Below are positions 1 through 12,400 of a DNA stretch of 64,000 bases, piece by piece. The stretch comes from Sipunculus nudus. Taxonomy: Eukaryota; Annelida; Sipuncula; Golfingiida; Sipunculidae. The stretch lies in the NCBI GenBank assembly GCA_026874595.1, contig CM049313.1:77388659-77452658 (forward strand), read 5' to 3'. Numbering within the stretch: position 1 is the stretch's first letter; each line of letters begins with the position of its first letter. Under the pieces are notes generated by a model. That model saw nothing but the letters and a program-made list of their open reading frames with translations, was not told the origin of the DNA and searched no databases. A program made the translations under genes and the position numbers.

Positions 1-2084
1 TATGTCCTCATAAGAACACAGTTTCCTTCACCTGCGACGTATGATCATGTTGGTATTCTGCCTCCAAGCAGGATGCTGTTACCTTTTGTGGGGAAGCAGT
101 GGTCCTGATTACAATAATTTATAATATAGCATTTATTCTGAACATGTTTACACCTGAATAATTCTCGTCACCCGCGGGGCATGGAAGACCTTTGCCATTA
201 GTTATCTGCACAGGTTCTCAGGGACAATTACAGACAGGGAGCCATAGTGAATTTTGCATCATCATTTGGATCTTGGGGGTGGTGCATTCAGTGTCACCCA
301 ATTTCAGGGATCATATATTATATCAAAAGCCATGAAGTATAACACATCACAAGCAACATATCATGCAGCATCCATAATATTCATACATTGTATTATCCTG
401 GCTCATATAAAGTACATGCAGGTGTTTGACTATGGAAAGCACATTGCTTTTGGTTGTTAATATTATGCAGTCCTTCTAATGGACTGGTCTAACAAATTTT
501 AAACTTGTCTATCATTTGATCTCCATTTATATGTTACAATTTATGAATACAGTTTCACAGTAATGAAAGAAAAATATGTGCACAAGACCATTGTTAAATA
601 AATCAAAAACATATACATTATCTGTTTCAGAATTGGGATAACTTTCAGTGTGGCTGTTGGATCCCTTGAAACATTCTACATAAAATTAATAAAATACTTA
701 ATAATATTTAAGTCTTGTAGAGTACATTAATAATATATATGAAACCCTGAGGGTTTCAGTAGATTATATTATATCACAGGACCAGAATAGAGCACATGTT
801 GGTGTAAATGATAATTGTACTTATGGCCATAATTTCTTAAAGTTAGATGTCTTATCAAAATAAGTTCAATGCAGAAAGGCACAGCTCATACATGTGACAC
901 TCATGCAGATCATCCGGAGTGGAACCTCCCACATTCCCTGCTAAGGACACAAATGGCACCTAGGGTTTTGCCCATATCAAGAGCTGCTAGTATTATTAAA
1001 GAGGTAACAAATCTTAATGTCTGTCTCTTCAAAGGACCACCTCAAGTGTCTGTAAGAGAGGTGTGTGTAATAGAGAGATGTCCACGGTCAGAGGGTTTTC
1101 TGTATTTTCCTTTCCATACACACATACACCATATATTCCATATTGCATTCACAGCTGCTGTGTGGTTACCTCATCTACCTTATTTTTGCACAGGAGAATT
1201 AGAAATGTTGGGTTTGCCATCAGGTAATCATTTTGGCAGGGATACCACCGACATAGGTAACTGCTGACAGCATCAGAGTCATTATTGCCAGCTGTGTAAC
1301 ACCTTGTTGTGTATCCTGGCAAATCACTGTGATCACAATGAAGCAAAACCTAGCTGTCTCCTCAAACCACTGCAATTTAATAACTAATCAAAGCTTTTAC
1401 TCTCAATCCCATTACCTGCTGCAACAGCTGTATGGTTAATTCAGCTGAGACCAAAATAACAGATATTATATACTTGTGTCTCTAAAGTAATCAGGTAAAT
1501 TTTGTTTGAAAGATCACCAGCCTCATATCATGTACATGTAACATGCATGTCAGGCATAAAGTAAACAAGTATGTAATATGTGTACATATTAAAGTTTAGA
1601 AAAATCAGTGTTAAAGTCAGACAGAAGTTTCTTTCAGTTTACAGTTAAATTAGTATTTACAGAAAATATTCTTTCAATCAATCAACTAAATGACTATAGA
1701 AAAGGTAAGCTATGATTAATATATGATTATTATTCATAGTCAATCAGCTGTGCTAATGGGCCAACAGTCACAATTCCTGGTATATCATAATGTGACATTA
1801 CAGTGATTCTATTTTACTCAGCATCTCTGTCTCTTTATTAACAGATGCTGATTCCTGACAGGTGTGATAAATGTTATCTATGAACCAGTCAGGTAATCCA
1901 ATAGTAATTAAGCCATGTAATTAGTCAGAATACAGTCTCTTTTCAAACGATGGGTCCCATGGCCTGTACTGAACGTGGATGAAGAGAGTAGCAGTATAGG
2001 AAAAGAATAATTTGCAGTTAACAAGCTTTCTTGAAATTGTGTAGGCTTTAATGTTGAGATTTTACCCTCTGCTTTAGATTCACT

Positions 2085-2165
2085 GTTGGGGATCATACCC
2101 GGGTCTTTCAGGTTCCTTTTCCAAATCCCAGGTTCCTTTTCCTTAACCACTAACTAGCAGCATCC
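2085..2165 (-). repeat. possible tRNA-derived SINE fragment
   Basis: Read on the minus strand, a TAGTTAGTGGTTAAGG segment resembles a pol III A box. About 60 bp further, GGTATGATCCCC resembles a B box (two differences from GGTTCGATCCC), followed by CAACAGTGAATCTAAAG as in many tRNA-SINE bodies. A 14-bp direct repeat (CAGGTTCCTTTTCC at 2109-2122 and 2129-2142) lies between the boxes. Both boxes are imperfect, so this is at best a decayed copy. Confidence 0.35.
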
Positions 2166-2765
2166 TAATGGGTTTGAGTGGCATACAGAAATATACATTA
2201 GAATATTTACTTAACATCATCTGAAGCCAGTTATTCTGTCTTAGTTGTTACAGTGTAAAAGTAACAGATCATATATTTTGTATAATTCCTGTAATAAATA
2301 TTGGATATTTCTTCCATTGATATTATATCCATGGCTTAGTGTCCAAGGCATTTTGTCCAGAGCCTGTTTTCATGGTACCCTATAATATAAATGATGTTTA
2401 ACCGAGCATGACACAGGGCTTAGAAATGAGGACAACATCATTGATCCAGTAAGTCAGGACTTGGCTCTGTCTCAATGTAGTTACCACGGTGATAGGTCCA
2501 GTTCACCCTGAATCTAAAACTTGTAATTTACTACAAACGATGTGTGAAGTTGTTCTGGATGATATTGTCTGCAGCACTTCTGTAAATATATGAATTGAAA
2601 TACCCAAGTACAAGAGAATTTCACATGTGCATTCACACTTATATACAAATAGAATTTAGCTGGAAAAGAGAAAATATTTAAATACTGAAAAATATATCCT
2701 TGATCATAGAGGATGATATTCAAGAATATGATGGGGAAACTGGTGGAAGCAAATTGATAAACATA

Positions 2766-3103
2766 TAAAGCAAAAAAAATTAAAGGTATGGTTCTCAGGC
2801 ACCGCCCACATCAATTTTAAACCCCTGCATCAAAAGTTTTTATTTTGATTTTCAATAAAAACTTTCCAATTTTGAGCTGCTGCCGCTCCGACATTTCTTT
2901 CAAGAAGATAAAACCATACAATTTCCTTTGTTTTGTAGGGCTTATACATATTTAGCAAAATAAAACTGTTATTTTCATGCTTTTCTCTTATCATTTGACA
3001 TTTTTATCAAAACATACAAAAAAAATTCAAAATAAAAAATGCGCCCGCCTACATTTCTAAAAAAAGGGCCTGAGAACCATACCTATATTTTATTTTGGCC
3101 TAA
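2766..3103 (+). mobile_element. MITE-like non-autonomous DNA transposon, copy 1
   Basis: An element of about 338 bp with imperfect terminal inverted repeats of about 36 bp. The best conserved part is GGTATGGTTCTCAGGC at 2785-2800, mirrored by GCCTGAGAACCATACC at 3068-3083. The outer ends resemble TAAGGCCAAAA and TTTTGGCCTAA, with TA at the borders, which suits a TA-targeting superfamily. There is no transposase. The reverse complement of 44678-45020 is the same element over its whole length, which fixes the boundaries. The superfamily is unresolved. Confidence 0.75.
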
Positions 3104-3331
3104 GTATGAAGGGTAGGTTTGTAATACATATTTACAGAAAGGATGAAGTGTGCATATGGAGATTAATGAAACTGCCATTGTGTGCATAATGAAATCAGGT
3201 GAATGCAATAAGCTTATGAAGTTTGATTTATTCAAGATGCAGATCCATCCTAGGATAGCATTAATGATATAATAGTTAAAGACTTATATGAGTGAAAATA
3301 TTGGTTTTCTTAGATAACTTAGTGTTTCTCT

Positions 3332-3369
3332 AGAGATACACTAATTCGAGCCTAGAATAGTGTATCTCT
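3332..3369. repeat. 12-bp inverted repeat (hairpin)
   Basis: AGAGATACACTA at 3332-3343 is the reverse complement of TAGTGTATCTCT at 3358-3369, with a 14-nt loop. The loop word TTCGAGCCTAG occurs again near 3393, so this may be the remnant of a small repeat. No function is evident. Confidence 0.5.
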
Positions 3370-4380
3370 ATTACTACAGAATTACCATACTTCGAGCCTA
3401 GTAAAAATTCTTAATGAAAAAAAAACCCATCTGATATCAATAGATTAACATATCCTGTATCCTGCTGTTTTGATTTACAAATGAAGTTCCAACCATGGCA
3501 AAACAGTCAGCTAATTATGGGTTAGAAATCATCCTTTTAGGATTATTGTTTCACATGATATTTTTCTCAGTCTGAATTTCATGTTAAATGATTTTGTTAA
3601 AAGCTGTCATGGTGCTTGTAACAGAAAAAGTTTTGCATGAAGCATAATATTCATAATACTTATTTAATACAAAGTACATGGAACCAAGCTTAAATAAGTA
3701 CATAGAACCAAGCTAATGTGTTTGAAATTAACAGGTTATGTGCGTTAACTGTATCTGTAGTTATGATTTGAATTATCACATTGTTCAGTTTGTATGTAAA
3801 GTAGAAGTTACATAAGAACAGCTTCAGACAATCTGTTGATCTCTGCTTTTATTTTATTACCCTGCCACGTTAGGAACATCCAGAAAGTGAAAACTTCTAC
3901 ACTGAAGCACTGGAACTGTTAGTTTCATCCAATAGTCTATCATGATAGCTAAAAAAAATCTCTGCTAGATATAACTCATTGATCTGTAGCTAGATTACAA
4001 TGGTTTATATGATTATTTTTAACATGATTGTAAGCAGTATATTGCACGTTATCTGTAGTTTACCATCAAATCTGTTGTGGGACCTCATAGATGATGTGCA
4101 GTGAGGGATTCTAATTGTGAGGGTATTGTCAGTCAAACATATGTGAGTATATACATTTACAGGTAGTATCTTGCATCTACATACATGTTAGGTATAGATA
4201 TCAAGATTTTTTGCATACAAATATTTTTTTATATGGATTAATATTTGATATGGACAAGATGCAATAAAACAAATAACTCCTTTTCAGGGTATATTTGATT
4301 ATGTGAATTCAGAAAATAAGGAGCTTTAAAGCAAATCTGATTCATACCAAAAGATGACTGCCTTCATGAAATTGATGTTC

Positions 4381-4383
<3 letters not shown>

Positions 4384-4434
<51 letters not shown>
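4384..4434. repeat. TA dinucleotide microsatellite
   Basis: Uninterrupted TA repeat of about 25 units. The open frame read on the minus strand here (Tyr-Ile repeats) is produced by the microsatellite and is not a gene. Confidence 0.95.
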
Positions 4435-4436
<2 letters not shown>

Positions 4437-6227
4437 TTTCTGTCATGTTTCAGACACAAATAAGCAAATTTACTGGTACTTTCAGTGAAACAGTCAAGCT
4501 GTAATGATTTCTTTTTCCACCAGAAGTACCAATGGAGAAACATAGATAGCATGATTTGCAACTTAACCACATATAATGACTAAGAAATGAAACTATCAAT
4601 GAGTCACAGGAATACAGTAGTAGAAATCTGAGCTTTTTTCCTTAATTAAGTGTAATTTAATCAAAAGTTTTGTTATAACGAGACCATTTTTACTGCAACT
4701 GTGAGGCTGTTACAATCAAACTTATCTTGCTCAGTTTAGGAACAACAATTAATGATAATTTTAGACCCCAAAATTATGTATAATTATTTTGTATAATTAA
4801 ATTTTAAAGGTTTCAGTAATATTAAGAAAAAGTACTGTTGTAAGTGGCACAACAAAAATTGTTTGTCACTTGAAACTGTTAGTTTTTAAGTAAATAGTTT
4901 GGATTAAATCTCATACAAGATATGAGGTAAAACTCAAGCAAACATCCTTACATCTTTAAAGCAAAAAATTGGCCAAGAAGATTTATTAAGTGAATAAATC
5001 CAGCAAAAAAAGAGTGAACTTCTGAAATTATTACGTGTTAGAGAGTCCTGTGGATTGAGCCTGTAGAGAAGCAGCTAGCATCAGGCAGAGCGTGTGTGTG
5101 TTGTGTGCTCTTGGGCTGTTCTGCGGTCTTCCGGACTTTGTGGTTTTCCAGGTTGACCCCCATGTCACTGAATCTAGATAACCATCATGAGCCCTGATCA
5201 GGAGCTCAAGTGGTTCTTGGCTCTGACGTGAATTAAATAGAAACATGAGGTACAACGGATATTAGTGGATTACCAAAAACTTGATATAGGTGTAGAAGCA
5301 ATTCATGTGACATAATGGGGAGTATTCACAATATTTTGGTAGCTATTTTAACATCAGTTGAGTTGATGATCACAGTAGGAGTAGCAGAAACTTGCATTAC
5401 AACACGTGGTTAGTTATTTATGACCACTTTATGGATATAGCATGAATTATGCACAAAACATCAACAATTGGTATAAACCCACAGGATTACTTGTAGTGTC
5501 AATAAAGGGTTTACTTGCATCAAAATGACCAGTAGGTCATGTTACATGTGACATCATTTTGGGATAGGTCACCTATGCATTAACTAGATTGTGTTTATTT
5601 GTAACAAACAATCAACAGTTATAGGATCTCATAAACTCTTCATTAGCAGAAAGCCAGGTAACAAGCTGTATTTTTGTTTCACTAATTACTGGTTAAGCTC
5701 TAGTGACATACTAATTATGTTCTGAGTCCAAGACTAATTAAGTCCACGTAAGTAGTGAGCACCACTAACTGATTATTAGCTGCTGTGTGGGGAAGTGTGT
5801 ACATGTCAGTACATGGTCATCTGAGGTAACTGTCTTGTGGAAGTTAAGATCACTTGCATCGTGTTTGTGTTATTTCTAAGTTACCAGTTTTACAGGTAAA
5901 TTGGACCTTCACAACTTAACTTTTCTTGATTTAAATGATTGTGCATGCTTTAATATTTTATATCACATGTTAAAAATACAAAAATAGTTATTTGTATAAC
6001 CTCTTACCTGCACAATGGCACAAGAAAAAGTCATGCCCAATCCACAGCTTGAAAGAAGTAAGATTAATGAGGTGATATTGGTGGGGAAGGCTTATACTGC
6101 GTTGTTAGTTTTTAGAAGTCTTCTCTTTTGAAATCCACACTGAGGGGTTACGGTGTCGGGAAAAATAAAATTCTTAAAGTAAGGTTAAACATTAAAAAAA
6201 TAATGTAATGTTGCTCTTGTTTTTCAG

Positions 6228-6260
6228 AGGTTTGAGTGACCACAGGGATTACAGCGTGTA
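6228..6260 (+). other. Sema1a: 5'UTR part of the start-codon exon of the semaphorin gene
   Basis: A pyrimidine-rich tract with TTTTCAG at 6221-6227 forms a strong splice acceptor, followed by 33 nt of leader before the ATG. A TGA in the ATG frame at 6237-6239 means translation cannot start further upstream on this exon. The ATG context is favourable (G at -3, G at +4). One or more untranslated 5' exons must lie upstream, perhaps outside the window. Confidence 0.7.
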
Positions 6261-6414
6261 ATGGCTGACGGAGGAGGGATCATACATGTGAGGCGGTGTC
6301 TATGGACTTTTGAAAAAGTTGTATTAAGTCTCTTTATGGTCCTGGTGATATTACCATCCAGATGGGCATGGCAGTACACAGACACAATTCCACGACACAT
6401 ATTGTCTGTCGAAA
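6261..6414 (+). CDS. Sema1a: semaphorin coding exon 1 (signal peptide)
   Basis: Codes residues 1-51 plus one base (phase 1 end), donor GTGAGT at 6415. It starts MADGGG, then two arginines, then a long hydrophobic stretch ending SRWAW, a typical signal peptide with likely cleavage near residue 37. The mature N-terminus starts about QYTDTIPRHI. The ATG is the first in frame after a TGA at 6237-6239 in the same exon. Confidence 0.85.
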
Positions 6415-9400
6415 GTGAGTACCATTAACATATAATCACAAAGATTTGTTAATTTAAATGTTATTATCATGTACTATCCAAGAAATGATTCTTATGATCA
6501 TGAACTAATCTGGTGTAATAATGTTATCATACATAATTAAAGGTATAGGTGTCAAATATAAATAGAAAAATGAATGATACAAAATTTATTAAATGAAAAT
6601 ATTATTGTATCTTCAAATATAAGATAATTGAGACAATAGACGGAATATTGAAGTATTACTTTTGATACATTAGGTAACTGATTCATTCCGAAATTAAAAC
6701 ATTTTAGCCAAAAGAAAAAATACGAAAAAGGATATAAACATACAAAGTTAGTCATGGAAGATCGTGTGGGACTTGAGTTATAACTAAGCCACAGCTTTTG
6801 CTGTATCACTGCATTAATTGTGGCTGAAGTAGTTGGCAACAACATGATCAGTTTGAATCATAGTGGCAACGTCACAACACGTTTTAAACATAATCCTTCC
6901 CAGCTGTTTGTCAGTGGCTCATGGGTATGTGTAAAAAAAGCAGACCAAGCAGGCTAACGCTTATCTCTACATTGAAGAAATGGTAACCCTCTTTGTGACA
7001 CACAACAAGAAAGTGCTCACCTTTTTTATCAGCCAGAGCATGTGGTGCCATTGGTTTCGTGTTTTATCACCAGGGTGAAGTATTTGACACTTTTGACCTG
7101 GTCTCCTTATTCTCCCTTACAGTTTTTGTTTCTCATAAATAGACTTTCATTTGCTTCAAGACTCCAAGTCAGTGGGGAAATTAAGGATCTTTATTATTTG
7201 CTAAGAAGGCAAAGGCAGATATTTATCCCACACAATCTGTATCATTAGCTATAGGTTGTGCAATTTGAAACCATTTCTGCCTGCTTTGGGACTGGTGGGT
7301 GAGATATATTGATGCATCTTGCAAGGGCAGTTGTTTTTGACAGAGATATGTACTGTAATATGATGCTGGTGGGTCACTGTAAACTTGTGAATATAAATCT
7401 GGCAAAACCTGGCTGACTTGGTATTCTGATAATGTTCTTTCATGCTTTGGGTTATCTCTGTCACTATGGAAACTTGTATAAAATGCATGGTATATGTGAC
7501 AGTGTATGATGTGGTATATGACAGTCGGCTGTGATATAGATGATAACAAAGTTTTACTGGACAAGGCCAGGAAATAGTTTACTGTTGATTAACTTTGGGC
7601 TTTGTGCCTGTCACCTGCAGTAACTGCACTTATAAAAAGTAACATTTTCTCTGCCACCTTCATTTTTAACTCTCCCATTTGTCCTGTACAGGGCACAGTG
7701 AACTCATTTCTCACTGGAAAGATCTGACTTTAACCCCAACTGTAGCACATTGTTAAATTGTTTATATTACTGAAATGACTCCTAGTCTTCTTAACTGTCA
7801 TGCACTTGGTCATATCCCTTGTAAAAATTGCCTGAAATGAAAAACAGAAACAGAAATAATCCCTTATTACTAGTAAACACCCTTCTTTGGAAAGACTTAA
7901 ATGTTATGTCCAAGTAAAAGGTGATAAAGGAATCTTACCATAAATCAGGACAATAAAAAATACATCCTCAGAAATAAGGAACTTGAACATCAAGCCATCA
8001 GGAAATTTTGATCTTCACCTTGGCTTTTCATTAAGATAAGTGCTGAGACCATAGTAAGATTTTGTAATTTCAAGAAATATAAAAATAAAAAGAAACCCCT
8101 CCTCAGCATTAGTGGATGCAGAAAGATGAATGATGAAAAGTTCTGGTCTGAAGACTCCACCTATTCTCCACATGGAAATGTGTCTGTTTCTTAGCTTGCC
8201 AGGGAACATATTGAATTCTTGAAAGGTCATTTGCTTTTTGTAAAAAGCCCATTACTTTCTTGAAAAGCATCTTACTGTTACACCCAGAAGAACAATTTAT
8301 CCTCAAGTATCATGCAGACTGGAACCACTGTGACAGTTGCTGAAGTTACAAAGAAAATCCTTCTGCTGAAATATTGCTGAAAGAAATTAATAAACTGAGA
8401 GGCCTGAGGGAAAAGATTGGAAAGTGGAGCTTGTTCGACTGCTGTTTATTCTTCATTCCATTTCAGTTGATTTACTTTGACTTTTTAAAGGACCCCTGAT
8501 TCATTATTAGATGGTAAAATGTTTTTAGGTGCAACTTTTTTGTGACCTGAACAGCATGCAAGCCTATTCAAAAGAAAGTAATGAAATGCCCAGTTCACTC
8601 TACAAACCTACAAGACAGTAAATTAGATGTCTTTTCCTGAGAGCACTGCTTAATAAGGTAAATTTTATCTAATTTCAGGTGCAAACGGGCAGACAGATAC
8701 TCTTATATAAAATAGTTAAATTGTTCATACTTCTGTGTGTATTATGACATTTGGCTTAAACCTGGACCATAAAAAACTAGGGGAACAGTTCAGATTAAAA
8801 ATCTAATTTTTTGCTGGGCTCCTATCTATCAACACTGATTGTTAAATGCTGTGATTGAACATGAAGGTACATGGATGTGTTAGCTTGGCAACATTAATAT
8901 GTTAATCTGGAACCTCAAACCATCTGTACCCTCCATGAGGCATTGGCTTAAGGCACTACCTCTACTTTTATGTACCTTTGTCAAGAACTTGAAACCTTAT
9001 CCAGAAATAATCAAAAGATAGATGTAACCAGGGGCATTTTTGGCATCAGTCTTTGACACATGACTTTTCAGCTAGAAACTGATATGCCTTAAAATCTTCA
9101 ATTCGGCCTGATGTAGTTCACTGCTACTTACTGCCATATACTTAATGTAATAGGAGAGCTTATACATTGCACAGACATTTTTAAATGGTGCCAAATTATA
9201 ACCTAATATGTCATGTAATTAATTTAATAAAGCAAATTACACATCAGCTGCAAGATATTCCTGTGGTAAGGGCTTCCATATGACCTTTAAACTTAACCAT
9301 TTCAATTAGGCTATTCCTAATTGTCTTGTGTTTTCTAATTAAGCACAGGTCCAGTGTGTTTATGAAAGAGCTAACTAAATACAGAGAATCAGACATGTGT

Positions 9401-12400
9401 TGTCCATCTGGTCTGCTGGAGCAGCAATCACTGTCAACAGGTCTGCCTGAGTTTACATCTGCTGCCAGTCTGTTAGTATGCTGCTGATCAGTCAGCAGTG
9501 GCCTGCATGCTGTAAATTAAAATCCTAAGTCATTTCAGAAAAGGTTCTATGCATGGCCAAGGTTAACAGGCTGTGTCCTGACGGAATGCAGTACTAGTGT
9601 TTGGTCTCCTATTTCATTTTCAATTTTGGTAGAATTTTCACTGAGTGCACTCAGCCTGTTGCCCATATGCAAACACATGATAAAACCATCTGGTATATAT
9701 CTGGACAGATTCTTGCAGCCATCTTCTGGATGTTCTTTTATGGAAGTCTATTACCAACTGTTTACAGTGCTGTATGTTGACTGTTGTGTCGGTGAGATAT
9801 TGTCCTACAGGACTTAGGTTACTAATGGTTCTTGTTGTTCCTGTGATGGAGAACTGCTAAGCTGGCAGCCCATGTCAACAGATTCCGAATGTTTATACAG
9901 GGGATGCCGCAGCAGCTGGATCCTTGGTGGCTGACAAAGCCAGCGTCGCTGCTTGTCAAGGACCCTCATCAATCTGTATCAAGAGATATAAATGTGGAGC
10001 TGAGCTAGATGTGGCACCTGGTCTCAGACTTAGCTAATCCAAAGGGGAATTTTTCCATTCATTATACACCTTTGATGGAACATTATCAGACATGATATGT
10101 TTTTTTCACTACAACTTTGACCAAGCAGTTGCAAACCTTTATATTTTTTGGTACAGTATCCTTTTGACTACACTGTTAATGTCCAAATTTCATATCTTCC
10201 TGAGGCATCAGTTAAATGTGTCTTACATTTACTAGATGCATGACATATTTATTTAATTTATTAATTGTTAAATGAAGGTGTGAAAAATTTATTTCATTGA
10301 CCACTATCATTCTGAGGACAAATTTTCCTTAATCCACCAAGGATATTGTCATTAATAACCCATAACAAACACTCTACTACTATCCCTGGCTGTTGCTGGA
10401 TAGTTAAACAGTGTATTTTATTGTATATATCATCTTTTTGGTATGCTGCCTATTCACTTATTTATACTTAAAAATAATTATTTTACGGACCTGATTCTTG
10501 TTTTCTGTCGAATGTGCTAGCAATATATTTTCCTCAAGGGAAATGACTGACTAGATCCAGAGTTATGTGAAAACGAGAAAAGGTTATGCCAAAGAGCTAG
10601 ATAATGTTCTAAAAGATGTATGATACAGAAAACATGCATTGGGAATAGGAAGAAACAAAGCACTTGTTAATGTTATCCTGTTTTTGCGTAAATACTCTGA
10701 AGATATCCCAGGTACAGACTTACAGTTGACAGCCAGAGGGTTTATTACTGCTGTGGCCCAGTCATACAAAAAGGATATTGCTGGACAAAAGTCAAAACTT
10801 TTAATAGGAATGTTGTCCCCCTGACACTGTGGGCAGACGCTAATGGTTTATAGGGTAATTTTAGTTTTGCAGACAATTTAGAAGCCTGTATTGGTACCAT
10901 GTCTGATAAAAGCCATGAGGGGAAGTGGACTGGTTGCCACTCATCACTTGGAAGATCCTTGGCTACTGCATGATCACTTGATGTCCTCCACTGAGGGTTC
11001 TTAAGCTTCTCCTAGAGCAGAATTGACTTGATTTACAATGTTGCTTCAGCAGCCACTTAAAGTATAACAACTTGCACTCGATCTAAAGTTTGTACCATCA
11101 GTTCATTAGTCTGGCCAATCCTGCACAGAATCACACTGTCTGAGTCTTCCAGGTATTGCAAAATGTTTGACGTGTAAGGGTTCTCTCACACAGGAAGAAC
11201 ACACTTTAGTGTGGATAATTTTGTTGAGTTTTCATCAACTTCAGATGGGACCGTAAAGGTCTTGACTAGTTCATTGTTACCTTGGTTTTAGCCCATTCTT
11301 TTATCTTCTGTTACAAAGCCTTAAGGTCTGCAGTGTTATTAGGTAGCTTGTATCATAGTCTGTCTGTATGTCCAACAGTAATGGGAGAAGGAGATGTATC
11401 TGGCTTTTATTTTAAATTTTGAAAACTTATATTCATAGTATTAGCCTGTTTTGCAAATTTTAATCTTGAGATTGTTATTGAAGTCCACTTGTTGTGTTTA
11501 TTATGTGTGTGTGGATATGTGCTTGTTTGAACAACTACATAACTTGAAACATATACAGAAACTTACATGCAGTTGCGGTAATCTTTAGTCAGTTTGGTTG
11601 AAATGTGGTCATGCCTTACTTGCTGTTTCCTTTTTCAGGAAATCAAATATATACATTGAATTGCTCTATGCAAAGTATATTTACATTATTATCAATTAAA
11701 ACCTTGGGTTTCAGAGCATCACAGTTCACTTGAATCATGCGCAGAAACATGGAAATATGAGATGTATTGATCTTTTCCAAAAGAACTTTCAAGTGTTTGG
11801 TATGCACATGAATTGCTTGCAAGTTCACACATGTATGTACACAATCACTGATAACTGTGGGAGGCCAGAACCTTAGACAGCTCACTAACCACAGCAAGGC
11901 CAAAGTTTACTGTGTGAATGTCAATGCACTGCCATATATATGCAGTATATAAGTATTCGTATACCTCATGTATTGATGAGCAGCTGCAAGAGAGGACTTT
12001 AGACCAAAATGCATGTGCATTCATCTCTGTCCATACATTGCCGGAATAATGATTGATGGTCATTGAATGTTTTACTTATCAACTTTTTAGCAATAAGCAT
12101 TATTTTAATCAATTATGAACAACATTATGTACAAGACCATGCGTTCTGTTTACTATATTCACACTAACATAAGTGTAATGGAACAGAGGTGTTGTCACAT
12201 AAAATTACCCGAGTTCCCTTAACTCACATGATGAACATCTCAAAATTGATCAATAAGGTTTATGCAGAGATGACAAACAACCAGAGATTAGGACTATGAA
12301 CTGGGTGAGCTGGTCATTTATCTTTATGTTTCAAAATTGTCTAGAACAGTATTTCATTCCTATGGTTCTTTGTCCTTGAGCATGGTCAAAAATTTAGGAT

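Larger units (their letters stand above)
1..6227. other. upstream or 5'-intron sequence without a recognisable gene
   Basis: AT-rich non-coding DNA upstream of the exon that carries the semaphorin start codon. That exon opens with a good splice acceptor at 6227, so at least part of this stretch is probably an intron behind an untranslated first exon that I cannot place. It holds a SINE-like fragment (about 2085-2165), a MITE (2766-3103), a short hairpin (3332-3369) and a TA microsatellite (4384-4434). The short open frames here lack recognisable domains and splice context. No promoter could be identified. Confidence 0.6.

Noticed and set aside
869-1267. 132-codon open frame on the plus strand
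   Set aside because: No recognisable domain, odd low-complexity His-rich stretch, and no splice or promoter context; expected by chance in 64 kb.
4379-4570. 63-codon minus-strand frame with Tyr-Ile repeats
   Set aside because: It is the TA microsatellite translated.
5040-5230. GC-richer stretch as a possible untranslated first exon or promoter of the semaphorin gene
   Set aside because: A GAG/GTACAA donor-like word exists near 5249, but no TATA, initiator or other support was seen; too weak to call.
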